Origin: Diospyros lotus
Taxonomy: Eukaryota; Streptophyta; Magnoliopsida; Ericales; Ebenaceae
Direction of reading: 5' to 3'
DNA length: 64,000 bases
NCBI RefSeq assembly: GCF_014633365.1
Contig: NC_068339.1
Span: 15,647,925-15,711,924 of the forward strand
Both the position numbers and the translations under genes were made by a program. A model generated the notes under the pieces. The model was not told the origin of the DNA. It was given only the letters and a program-made list of their open reading frames with translations, and searched no databases. Below, in pieces: positions 1 through 9,970 of this stretch; the stretch's first letter is position 1; each line of letters opens with the position of its first letter.

Positions 1-564
1 AATCAACAAAAATAGCAACCACACTGAAGATTAAATCACAGCTAATGCAGGCAAGTAATCACATAATAACCCTAGTTCTAGCAACACATATTGGTTACCA
101 CCACAGGGTAACCCCCAACCTAATGGCCACCCCCACCCGATGGCCTGCTAGTTGCTAGAAATTTAAATAGGGTTAAGAAAATTCTCACCGAGCGGACTGA
201 TAAATCAGTCCATAAACCAAAAGGGAGTTTTGAAAGCACCGATCACACAGGGCTGATGTGCTCTTCGGTAGAGCACACTGTTTAGGAGTTGCAGTCGCTG
301 AAGCCGCTGCTTGCCGCCGCTGCAGTCACCACGTGCTGCTGCTGCCAGTGACGTTGAGTGACACGCGCCGCACCCACAGGTGCGCCTCAACGTCGAGAAA
401 CCCACGTAGGGTCTCACGCACTGAGTTTTGAATAGAGTTGGGAGATCTAGCTGGATCTTCAAATTTGGGTTACGTTTTTTTTGCAAAACGTTCCAGATCT
501 GAAAACGGCCAAGGAATTGCCGATTTCTTCCACCCACGAAGCCACCAAGGCTCTGATACCACTT
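1..564 (-). mobile_element. 5' internal part of a reverse-oriented LTR retroelement (leader region)
   Basis: Read on the minus strand, this stretch starts directly after the LTR at 565-1393. A primer-binding site complementary to initiator methionine tRNA (TGGTATCAGAGC on the minus strand) lies at 550-561. The rest of the element would continue beyond the left edge of the window. No gag or pol similarity is visible here, only a GC-richer leader-like block at about 290-420. The family (copia, gypsy or non-autonomous) cannot be decided from what is present. Confidence 0.6.
550..561 (-). other. Primer-binding site (tRNA-Met-i type) of the reverse LTR element
   Basis: The plus strand reads GCTCTGATACCA, the reverse complement of TGGTATCAGAGC. 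That is the usual plant primer-binding site, complementary to the 3' end of initiator Met tRNA. It lies three bases from the end of the proposed LTR, which is the expected spacing. Confidence 0.75.
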
Positions 565-1393
565 TGTTGTGTTTGTGTCTCGCAAAACAACCAGAAAAAC
601 AGATCGTTAGGGCAAAGAAAATAGCAAAAACAGTATGTAAAATGGACTAACAACAAGCTGAAAAATAAGAACAGTAAACTCTCTTTAGGCGTTCGAAAAT
701 GAGGAAGAAGAAGGTGGATTTTCAAGGCTCAGCGTTGATCGGTTCGACACCCACAAAAGATAACCAAGAATCGGTTCCAAGCACAACCCAAGAACCGCAT
801 TCAATCAACACCCAAAACTGCCTTAAACACAAAACCCACAACCGAGAATCGCACACCCACACAAGGACGAAGAAACCCCACCAAGGAGAACCCTCTTCTC
901 ACTCTCGGCTCTCTCTCTCTCTCTCTCTTCACTCTCTCATTCTCCTCTATTTGGCGCCTCCTATATCCCCGATTTAAAGATCCAGATAACTCCCAAGAAC
1001 CAGGAAAGATCTCTCCAAGGATGAGGATAACCATCAGGATATCCGAAACGATTGAGATAAGATAAGGGAAGCAAAAAACAAACCTGCGTAGGAATCGGCT
1101 GGGAGAACAGAACTGAAGAAGCTAGGTCAAACAAGGACTTATATATGTGGGCTTTTAGATAAGGCAGTGGGCTTGTGAAGAAATGGGCTTGGTCTTTGTG
1201 TTGAGCAGCTGGGCCAAGCCCAGCTTTTCTCAAAACCAAAATAAATGTGCTTGGGCCATCTTCTTGATGGGCCACCTCTTTGTGGGATTGAACCTCTCAA
1301 TATAACTATCAATCCTGGGCCGAGGCCTATGATAGATAACTTACCTGACCAAAACATCATCGCCTTGGACTTGTTGGGTGTCACACCTCAACA
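565..1393 (-). repeat. Long terminal repeat, about 829 bp, reverse orientation
   Basis: On the minus strand the block starts TGTTGAGGTGTGACACC at 1393 and ends CAACA at 565. It therefore has the TG...CA ends and short inverted termini (TGTTG/CAACA) of an LTR, and it abuts the primer-binding site at 550-561. A TATATAAG-like box lies on the minus strand near 1139-1148. A CT/GA microsatellite lies at about 909-930. The partner LTR is outside the window, so the boundary rests on terminal motifs alone. Confidence 0.6.
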
Positions 1394-4300
1394 ATTGTTT
1401 TCAGTAGATATTGATTATTGTTTAATTTGTTGTTTTCAGTTTGACATATGTTGATTATTTGCTTGATTTGTTTTCAGTTTATCATATGTTTGATTTGATT
1501 ATTTGTTGTGATTTTTGTATATGTTGATTACATGTGTTTTATTGTGAATGTTATGCCACTGACCCTAACTTGATTATATGATAGCCATTCATTTTGCAAC
1601 GTATCATCTATATCCTTGCTTTCTTGATATGTATTGGCATTTAATGCTTGTATATGTAGTGGCACTGGTGTGGGACCTCTAGGGTTTCCTTTTGTTTTGG
1701 TGTTTGTTGAGAGTTTGGGTAGGGTTTAAGAGCAATTCTGGAAAGAAGAGTATGAAGGCCAATCAAGGTTTAACAATTGCAACGTTATTTGATCCACTTT
1801 CAATTTGGATTATTAAAAGAGGTTCTGGTTAGATACATCTAAGCATAATCTCGTGCATGTATCAATTTTGGATGGACACTTGAATAGTGCATAATTTTTG
1901 TAAAATTGTTTTCCTTCTGTATTTTGCTTATATTTACTTGTTTCATTTATGAGATGTATGAATGGCCATTGGCAGTAGATGTATAAGAGAAATTTTATAA
2001 TATCGGTTACTAAATGATGCCTCAGTCGTATAACTGAGGCTAATTGGTGGCTTGCTTGCATGAAGTAGCTGTAGCTTAAAGACAGCATCAAGGAGACTCA
2101 AAAGCTCAGAGGGTTAGACAGGAAAACTAGTGTACTTAATTATATTATATAAAGGGAGGATGCCAATGTAAGTGTTATGAAACAATTTCTTAATGTATAT
2201 AAAAAAAAATGTTATCTATTGTTAGTTATTTAAAATGACATTTGATCATTTGGAAGTATAAATAATTGCACATCATACAAAAGAGGAACAAAACTCAAAC
2301 TGTCATCTGTTAGAACACTATCAAACTATTTACAATAAATGCTAGTTTCTGTATGTGTGAGTTTTTGGGCTTTTTTGTCTGTATTTTCCTCTCTTAAATG
2401 ATTTACATTTTGAGTTTTAATCATATTAATACATGATACACGTGTAGCATGTGCAAAACCCCCTAGTTGTCTTGAACGTGACATGACAACTAGACCCTTA
2501 CGAGCTCATGTCTTCAAGAGCATCAGTTAGTAATTCTTTTTTGTTTCTGAAAAATTTCAGGTTTTGTAATCTTTTTTGTGCTTTTAGACTTGAATTTTAT
2601 GTCGTCCTTAGCATGCATGAAATTTTACTTAGACTATCTGATACTTTTTCTTACTAGTTAACTTGTGAAACTGTGAGTCATTTTTTGGCAGATGCTTTAT
2701 TAACCTGTACATTCTGTTGGATGTGGAAAGGTCAATAATAAAAGGAGGGTGTTGTTGGCTGGGGAAAGTAAAAATTGGGGATCATGGATGATGTTGGTGA
2801 GATTGTGAAATACATTGGATGCTTGTAATGTGATTTTTATGGTGCTTCCTACAACGAATAAACTTGCTTATTATACGAGGACAATAATTATTTCCTTACA
2901 ATGTTTGTTCTCCCAGTACATTATTGTTATAATTCTTTGGATAACAAGCATCCTTCATAAATTATTCTTTTCATATTTTACTTCACTTGGAACCTACAAA
3001 TTAGGAGTAACCAGAGTGGATTACAAGAAGGTTGCTCAGGAGTCTGAGATCAGCCTTAGACACTGCCACTGCAGTTGATGCATGTTGGATAAGTGGCTAA
3101 CAAACACTGGACAGTGGTGCACTATTAGAGGCTCAAGACCTCAAATAGATGCTGGCTGTATGCACTGAGAGTGGGTCTCAAAAGCAGGGTCAAAATGTTG
3201 GAACATGGTATTTAGAGCTGGGTGCTGCCTGCAGTCAAGTATGGCCTGCTAGGTTAATTCAGCTGCCTGTAGCAGCTTGGTGGGGAAATGTGGATATGTA
3301 TGAGGCTCTGGAGTGTCTTAAAGAGCCTTGGACGCCTTATCTTATGGAAGGCTTGGGGTGGGAGGACCTGCTAACTGGTCGTAGCAGATATGTTCTTTGT
3401 TAACTGGTCCTCATTAGCAATTGTTTTGCAATTTTTGTTGGAACATTGGAACATCCTGAGGAGAAATGGCTCACAAAGCATACTGGCTTCAACTAATTAC
3501 AGGGTACCAAGATGGATTTTATTTCTTCCTGTTTCATAAAAAGTGAGATGGAAAGAACTGTCTAACTTTTGAAGGGAAACTTTTCAATAGCCCTAGGATT
3601 TTTCCCAAGAGGGGGATGGAATGAAAATGGATGGAAGATGTTTTCCTTGTTTGAGATAGACAATAGTAATGGAATGGAAACACTTTCCATCTACTCTCCT
3701 CCAAAACCCTATTATTTATTTCCCCCAGCTTGGGGGAGAATGAATGGAATGAAAACAGATAGAAAACTTAATTTACTGTTATTCACAACATTAACCTTCA
3801 TAGTTTTTCTAGAAGTTCAAATTTGCCACTGACTTAATTACACAAGCTTTTCATTAAGAGGATATTAATGGTCATTTGTTGTTTAATATCCTTCCACTTT
3901 GTTGTTTAATATCCTTCCACTCCATCCATTTCTGTTGTTCTCCCAAAAAAGGGAAAAATGTTTTAAATTATATTCCACCCAATATTCCCAAACGAGGAGG
4001 AAATATTTTACGTTCTATTTTGCTCATTACATCCCATTTCGTTACCAACTATCCCCCAATCAAATTATTCTGGTGATTTTGAATTGTCTCTCCAGTTTTC
4101 TTTATCCTTTTCCTCCTGATGCAACATAGGTGGTGAGAGGATCAGCACTAGCTTTGATATGACATCTATTTAACATTGCTACAAGTTTTGTTCTTTATTA
4201 TTTTTATTTTTTCAAGGAAGAAGTAATATTTGCTTAGTTTTTGAATGTTGTGTGTTTCTTTATAGTTCCTCGACAAAAGATTAGGTAAATTCAATCAGCA

Positions 4301-4746
4301 ATTTATTCTCTTCATGTATCGTCAAAACAATGGCATCTGCTAGATAATTTTGGATTTTGTGGGCTTTTGATATTCTGTCATGCACAGATGGCTTCTTTAT
4401 TTTATTCTTCTCCGTACTAACGAAACTCCCCTTGATGTTGTCTTTTCTTTTTGATAATTAAATCCCTCAATGCTGTCTTTCAATGAAGCCTTTTTTTGTC
4501 AAAACAAAAATTCGATAATATCTTGTTTCATGAGAACTGATTTATGTGCGTTCTGATGTTTATGGCGTTGGAGATTTTTGGAATTCTGTGCATTCTTACG
4601 TTTATCATCAAATGTTACTGATCTTGGGACTTGCTTTTTAGGGTATTCTTTATTTCTTCTGCAAGTCACTCCTCGTCATGATATACACCTGCAGCTATAT
4701 CAACATTTGAACGTAAACATTGGTGTTAGTATCGTAGTCAGTGAGA
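1394..4746. other. Intergenic / upstream region without a recognisable gene
   Basis: This is AT-rich DNA between the left LTR and the PPR gene. Reading frames here are short and match nothing I recognise. TAGGGTTT-type motifs near 1680-1730 (the reverse of a telo-box) could belong to an upstream promoter or untranslated exon of the next gene, but I cannot place exon borders. A 23-bp unit is duplicated in tandem near 3876-3920. Confidence 0.5.
3876..3920 (+). repeat. Tandem duplication, 23-bp unit, two copies
   Basis: The string GTTGTTTAATATCCTTCCAC starts at 3878 and again at 3901, giving a period of 23 bp with both copies identical over that core. No function is implied. Confidence 0.85.
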
Positions 4747-5697
4747 ATGGCTGCCCTGGTTGGCCGGATCACTCAAATAGTTAGAGTTCGGTGCCTGAGA
4801 TACAGTTACCATACTTCGGTGCAAACTCCAATCCTGAACTGGAGCCATGGAAATGCAATGGTGTCACCAGACAATCATCATGGCAAGCAAGCCATGACAT
4901 TGGGCTCTACAGGAGTCATTAACCTAGTTAGTCACTCCCCTCAGCTTGGGTTTAAGACCCAAAGTTACAGTATGATGGCGCACGTTCCTGGTCCAAACAA
5001 AAGTTATGCAAGCTCAGTGGCATTGCTCGAGGATGAAAAGAAATCCACGCATCAATTGACAGGGAAGGATCCTGCAGTACACAAGCACCAAATTGGCGAG
5101 AACGTGCCTAGAAAGGACAAGGTTAATTTTCTCTATGATACCCTTCACAATCTGAAGGATAGTAAAGAAGCTGTTTATGGTGCGCTCGACGCGTGGGTTG
5201 CGTGGGAGCAGAACTTCCCCATCGGGTCACTCAGACAGACGTTGCTCACGCTGGAGAAAGAACAGCAGTGGCACAAAGTTATCCAGGTCATAAAGTGGAT
5301 GCTAAGCAAGGGGCAGGGCAACACAATGGGCACCTATGGACAGTTAATTCGGGCCCTAGACATGGACCACCGGGCAGAAGAAGCGCACGAGTTTTGGGCG
5401 AGAAAAATTGGCAGCGACCTGCATGCGGTGCCTTGGCAGCTATGTCACCTGATGATATCGGTCTATTATCGCAACAACATGCTGGAGAATCTTGTGAAGC
5501 TTTTTAAGGGTCTGGAAGCCTTCGATCGGAAGCCTCCAGAGAAGGCAGTAGTGCAGAAAGTAGCAAATGCATATGAGATGCTGGGCTTGATGGATGAGAG
5601 GGATAGGGTGTTGGACAAGTACAAGAGTTTGTTTTCTGAGACACGGCGCCCCAACAAGTCTAGGAAGCTTCCCAAAAAAAGGAAACGAGGAGGATAA
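4747..5697 (+). CDS. PPR-like protein, At4g18975 type (predicted organelle-targeted)
   Basis: This is a single uninterrupted reading frame of 316 aa. I chose the ATG at 4747 because an in-frame TAG lies at 4735-4737; the intervening in-frame GTG at 4741 is not a plant start. The N-terminal ~120 residues are poorly conserved and rich in S/H/N, as expected for a transit peptide plus linker. From residue ~125 the sequence is strongly conserved with the plant family of Arabidopsis At4g18975: RKDKVNFLYDTLHNLKDSKE, then WVAWEQNFPIGSL, WHKVIQVIKWMLSKGQGNTM and GTYGQLIRALDMDHRAEEAH. These form degenerate pentatricopeptide helical repeats that in related proteins bind organelle RNA. The C-terminus is very basic (about the last 16 residues, ending KKRKRGG). 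It is followed by the RSL1D1-like gene about 1 kb downstream on the same strand. Family assignment is firm; the RNA target and compartment are inferred. Confidence 0.87.
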   Translation: MAALVGRITQIVRVRCLRYSYHTSVQTPILNWSHGNAMVSPDNHHGKQAMTLGSTGVINLVSHSPQLGFKTQSYSMMAHVPGPNKSYASSVALLEDEKKSTHQLTGKDPAVHKHQIGENVPRKDKVNFLYDTLHNLKDSKEAVYGALDAWVAWEQNFPIGSLRQTLLTLEKEQQWHKVIQVIKWMLSKGQGNTMGTYGQLIRALDMDHRAEEAHEFWARKIGSDLHAVPWQLCHLMISVYYRNNMLENLVKLFKGLEAFDRKPPEKAVVQKVANAYEMLGLMDERDRVLDKYKSLFSETRRPNKSRKLPKKRKRGG

Positions 5698-6540
5698 GGC
5701 AAACTGTAGCTTCTGTCTTATGTTTGTCTCGTCCTATAGCATGAAGATGCTAAGAAGGAAATTGAGCTGTAGGTGGGCGTGGTTTTGTATTGCTTCTACT
5801 CTTTATGGGCTGTTTGGTTGTGGACTAGTTTCCTAGTTTTTTAGAAAATTAGACTATAGAAATAGAAAATTATAGATAGAAACTAAAAATCATTTTTCAT
5901 GGTTGAAGAGTTGCTTAGTAATTGTTAGATTTTTTAACATATATATATATATTTTGGTTAACGCACCATCACAAGCGTCCGTCGCTGTTTGACTCCATGA
6001 TATCAGCAGGAGATATAAATTAGAGGATTTAGTGACTAGTTCAAATTTTTAACATATTTTAGTTTGAGGCAACAATGATTTAAACTTGGATAGCAACGAT
6101 AAAATTATGTTTTTGTAACCAACAAGTTATAAGTTTATTATCAAAATAAATTTTTTAAAAAGTTGCATATTTATATGATGATAAAAAAATAAGAAATCTT
6201 ATGCATTTGGATTATAATAATTTGTGTTGAAAATTAATAAAATTTTATCAGTGTTAAAGGTAATTTTTTCTGATGATTTTGAAGACATTATTACTCTATT
6301 ATAATTGGCCTGAGCTTAAATAAAGGATAGAGAGTTGCATGGGCAATTAGTGTGTAAAAATGGCTTAGATTTTATTTTTAATTTTAAATAGAATAGAAAT
6401 AAAATATAGTATTAAATTCAATTATAATTTTAAGTTTTTTCACTAGGTATAATGTAAACCTTTTTGGTTAATAATTTTATGAAAAATTACAAAATTCATT
6501 TTTAGATAACTAAATTAAGTTTACAAAAAAAAAAAAAAAA
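5698..6540. other. AT-rich intergenic spacer
   Basis: There are no coding frames of note. The spacer contains a short (TA)n run near 5940 and ends in a poly-A tract at about 6522-6544. The start may include the 3' UTR of the PPR gene. A GCTGTTTGGTTGTGG string at about 5809 resembles the end of a MITE, but I found no partner end. Confidence 0.5.
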
Positions 6541-6545
6541 AAAAC

Positions 6546-6576
6546 AGCCCAGCCCAGCCCAACCACCTAAACCCTA
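6546..6576 (+). promoter_or_regulatory. Site-II-like (AGCCCA x3) plus telo-box promoter elements
   Basis: Three overlapping AGCCCA copies (TGGGCT on the other strand) at 6546-6561 are followed by AAACCCTA at 6569-6576. This lies about 95-125 bp upstream of the RSL1D1-like start codon. Site II motifs paired with a telo-box are the known signature of plant ribosomal-protein and ribosome-biogenesis promoters, bound by TCP factors and telo-box-binding proteins. That matches the product of the gene downstream. Confidence 0.75.
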
Positions 6577-6633
6577 CTTGTTCTACCTGTTCCGTCTTCT
6601 GCCTTTTCTTTACCCCCACTCTCCCTCCCTCTG

Positions 6634-6636
<3 letters not shown>

Positions 6637-6666
<30 letters not shown>
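6637..6666 (+). repeat. (CT)n microsatellite in the 5' UTR
   Basis: A run of about 15 CT units ends three bases before the ATG of the RSL1D1-like gene. Pyrimidine tracts in this position are common in dicot 5' UTRs of growth-related genes. Confidence 0.9.
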
Positions 6667-6668
<2 letters not shown>

Positions 6669-6669
6669 A

Positions 6670-7830
6670 ATGGCAGCGCAGGCCGCCGCAACGGTGTCTA
6701 GGGTTAGCCCAGACGCGGTGGAAAGAGCGGTGAGCGCCCTCCTCAAGTGGAGAACAGCCCATTCCGCGAACCAAAAGCCACATCTGTTCGACCAAGATGA
6801 CGATTTCGTCTACCTCGTTTTAACCCAAAAGAAAATCCCCCAAAAATCCCGCATCAACGCCCACAAAATCCCCCTCCCCCACGCTCTCCAAGACGGCGCC
6901 TCCTCCGAGCTATGCCTCATCATCGACGACCGGCCGAAGTCCTCCAAGCTCACCTCTGACATGGCCAAGAAGAAAATCAAGTCTGAGAACATCCCGATCG
7001 CGAAGGTCCTGAAGCTCTCCAAGCTGAAGTCTGATTACAAGCCCTTCGAAGCGAAGCGCAAGCTCTGCGACTCGTACGACATGTTCTTCGCCGACAAGCG
7101 CGTGATTCCTCTGCTCCCGAAGCTTCTCGGCAAGCAATTCTTCAAGAAGAAGAAGATTCCGGTGCCGGTGGATTTGACGCACAATAACTGGAAGGAGCAG
7201 ATCGAGAGGGCGTGCTCTTCGGCGCTGCTTTATGTCGCGAAGGGGACGTGTAGCGTCGTGAGGGTCGCGAAGCCGTCTATGGAGAGCGGGGACATCGTGG
7301 AGAATGTGGTGGCTGCCATTGACAGAATTGTGGAGGTTATTCCGAAGAAGTGGGCAGGCTTGAGATCGCTCCATTTGAAGTTCTTGGAGTCTCTGGCCTT
7401 ACCCATCTACCAGGCCCTGCCGGATGCGAAATTGAAGATTGAAGGAAGGAATACTGACAATGGCAGCGATGAAGGCATCAAAGAAGCGAGTGAGGGACAT
7501 GGAAAATTGATCCAGAAAAAGGTTGCTTCAAAGAAGGGCAGGATTCATGAAGTTCGATACATGGACGACGAAGTGGGTGGCCAAGAAGATGAACTGGCCA
7601 CTGAAGACGACGACAATGAGGCCGAGAAGATTGGGAATGGAGATTCAATGGCTGAGCAGGTCCCCAGTCTGAAAGCCGAGAAGAAGTCGAGGAAATTAGG
7701 TGGCAAGGCAGGAGAAGGGGAAGAAGGAGATAAATCTGAAGGAAAGAAAGTTAAGAAGAAAAAGAGAGGAGATGAGAAGCTCAAGGACAAGAAAAGGAGT
7801 AAGAAGGCGAAAGAGCAATCGGGCCTGTGA
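6670..7830 (+). CDS. Ribosomal L1 domain-containing protein (RSL1D1-like), ribosome biogenesis
   Basis: This intronless frame of 386 aa starts at ATG 6670 immediately after a CT tract. Residues ~15-255 form a ribosomal L1-type domain (VERAVSALLKWR; LTQKKIPQKSR; a D-Y-K-P-F-E block; FFADKRVIPLLPKLLGKQFF; VENVVAAIDRIVEVIPKKW; LRSLHLKFLESLALPIY). These blocks fit the eukaryotic RSL1D1/Cic1/Utp30 group of nucleolar proteins that act in pre-rRNA processing and large-subunit assembly, rather than the ribosomal protein L1 itself. Residues ~265-386 are a low-complexity acidic then lysine-rich tail (runs of KKKK, EED, GEEGD) that should be disordered and nucleolar. The telo-box/site-II promoter supports co-regulation with ribosomal genes. 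The 3' UTR has an (AAG)n tract at about 7867-7892. Confidence 0.92.
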   Translation: MAAQAAATVSRVSPDAVERAVSALLKWRTAHSANQKPHLFDQDDDFVYLVLTQKKIPQKSRINAHKIPLPHALQDGASSELCLIIDDRPKSSKLTSDMAKKKIKSENIPIAKVLKLSKLKSDYKPFEAKRKLCDSYDMFFADKRVIPLLPKLLGKQFFKKKKIPVPVDLTHNNWKEQIERACSSALLYVAKGTCSVVRVAKPSMESGDIVENVVAAIDRIVEVIPKKWAGLRSLHLKFLESLALPIYQALPDAKLKIEGRNTDNGSDEGIKEASEGHGKLIQKKVASKKGRIHEVRYMDDEVGGQEDELATEDDDNEAEKIGNGDSMAEQVPSLKAEKKSRKLGGKAGEGEEGDKSEGKKVKKKKRGDEKLKDKKRSKKAKEQSGL

Positions 7831-7866
7831 TTATTTATTCCTTTTGAATGAATGCTCTTTGAAGCC

Positions 7867-7900
7867 AAGAAGAAGAAGAAGAAGAAGAAGAGGAAGGAGG
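7867..7900 (+). repeat. (AAG)n tract just after the RSL1D1-like stop codon
   Basis: About eight AAG units lie 35 bp downstream of the stop at 7828-7830. In another frame the tract would encode a basic run like the protein's own tail. It is therefore either a simple repeat in the 3' UTR or a remnant of a longer C-terminus cut by the present stop. Confidence 0.8.
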
Positions 7901-9600
7901 TCTTAGATGGTGAAGGTTCAGCCGTTTCTGTTAGCTCTATTGCTTTTGTAGTGTTTATTTATAGTTGCAGTGTCATTCATATGTTGTCTGGAGTTCAAAA
8001 GTTTTGTTGATCCCCTGTTTGTGGTTAGCCTCAAGTTGGGGCTGAGTTGAGTTATATTTAAAAAATTTCAACTTTGATTAACCCTTTAGTTTTGTGAGTA
8101 TTAGTTTCTTCAATTTGTGATATTAAAATTGTGGATGGAGTAGAGTGTTGTTCAGTTTAGGAGATTTTGTCAGACGTAATTCTAATTATTATTGTTGGAC
8201 CATTTGATGGAAGGTAATGGTGGAACAACCAATCTTGCCCGATGATTGTCATGTCATTGTTTTGTCAAGTGAACTCTGTGGTTAGGGAACGATGTGTTTC
8301 TCTTTGGAGCAGGGTCTCTTATTCGCAGGTGGAGGCTGGAGCTTGTCCCGGGGACGGGGGGAGTACATTAAAAGCTGCTGATTAGTGTGATTGCTTTCCT
8401 ATGTTGGTTTTTCAGTTGTCTTGTGGGTGTTTTACTTGAGTGTTTTGTTAGGTAGAGATATTGGTTTAAGAATCAATGTCTTTGACTTGAAATGTTCTGC
8501 TGCCTGTATATCTTAATACAGAAAATTCAATGTGAATTATCAAGGTATAAATATAATTCTCTCTGTAATTCTACCACTGTTGTGTGGCATGAGGTTTGAT
8601 GGGCAAGTTACCATTAACTTTGCTACCAATCTTGAATTGTTTTGCATAGTTTATATATTTGGTTCTTATTTCTCTTTTCTTTCTTTTTTTTTTTCTCATT
8701 TTTGTATTATAATTTAATTCTTATTCTTTACATTACTAAATAACAAAACTTTTATATTGTTTGTACCGAACAACATGAAATTTGCCTAACGCTAGCAAAT
8801 TAAGAGAGAAGAGAGGGGCATGAATCGTATAAGAGGGTGGAACCCACATACTAATTCTGTTAACTCGTGTCAAGCAACAAGTCATTCTTCAATTTAGATA
8901 ATATCATTTTTTATTTACATTATAAACCCTATTTGCATATAATTTGAGTATTCTACAATACAAGTAAATTTAATAAGATAACAAAATACTTTAATTATAA
9001 GTGAGTATTTGGTTATTTTAGCCAACTATAAAATGATTTGATAATTAAATTAAATTAATTAAAAACTTTAATTATAAGTGAGTATTTGGTTATTTTAGTC
9101 AATTATAAAATGATTTGATAATTAAATTAAATTAATTAAAAATAACAAACATTAAGAAAGTTTGGTAATTGAGAATTTAAGACACATTAGCAAGTAAAAT
9201 TATCTTCATTGACAATTAGACATCTAATTATTTTGATAATGGTGACGATTTCATTAATAATCTAAAATTTATTGATATTTTAATGAAATAATCATATATT
9301 TTAACAATTCGATTTAATTTGTTTAAGATGGGAATACTAATGTTAAAATTGAGTGAAAAATTAAATATTATTTTTTTTTATCGAAAGCAAATCAAATCAA
9401 ATTTTGATGAGAACTCAGCTTTAGTTTTCGGTTCAATTTTAATTAAATAATGTTGTTCCTAATAATTAAAAAAAAAAGTGATGAATTGCAGGGAGGTCCC
9501 TGAAATTTAGGTAATTTGTATGGAGGAGTCCGGACCTGGATCCGAATTGGGATTGGATTGCGTCGTGGAGCTCTTTATGCTATTCTGGCGTATTCTAATT
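7901..9600. other. Intergenic spacer between the RSL1D1-like gene and GFS9/TT9
   Basis: No coding frames are supported. The early part is probably 3' UTR. The middle holds AT-rich DNA and one 77-bp tandem duplication. The end should contain the GFS9/TT9 promoter. Confidence 0.5.
8989..9142 (+). repeat. Tandem duplication, 77-bp unit, two copies
   Basis: The unit beginning CTTTAATTATAAGTGAGT occurs at 8989 and again at 9066. The copies differ at only two places (GCCAAC versus GTCAAT near 9031 and 9108). The high identity suggests a recent local duplication. Confidence 0.9.
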
Positions 9601-9970
9601 ATTAGAATTGGAATTGAAATTGAATTTGGAAGTGGAAGATTAGATTAGAGTCGGAATCTCCAGTCTCTACAGAATTATACTGCGACACGGATCATCAATT
9701 TCGCTCGTCTTGCAATTGTTGTAACTGTGCTTAAAAAATTTGAAGCTTCGGTTGAGAGGCACTCGCTGCCATTGACAGTTCGCCGTGGGAAGCGCCGGCC
9801 GGACGGCGGACAGGGACAATTTCAACAACTCTCGGGTTGTCGGCCGATTTACCAGATTCCTTCGATCAGTCTTGAGTACCGTTCCGGGAAAGATTGAATT
9901 TGTTCTTACTGAAGTGTGGGGTCGGGCGAGAATGCGTTTCAATCCGGAGGAGGTCTGATTCGCACCAACC

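Noticed and set aside
205..585. 126-aa minus-strand frame in the left LTR element
   Set aside because: It runs through the LTR end, the primer-binding site and the leader, so it is an accidental frame in retroelement DNA.
565..1393. Cassandra-type TRIM with a 5S rRNA segment in the LTR
   Set aside because: No 5S internal promoter text is present in the LTR.
3149..3403. 84-aa plus-strand frame with a W-rich translation
   Set aside because: No family resemblance, no neighbouring exons in phase and no promoter context.
4741..4746. GTG codon six bases upstream of the PPR start as an alternative start
   Set aside because: Plant genes start at ATG; the ATG at 4747 is in frame and an in-frame stop lies just upstream.
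6910..7374. 154-aa minus-strand frame opposite the RSL1D1-like gene
   Set aside because: It is a shadow of a GC-richer coding sequence; the plus-strand protein is clearly the real one.
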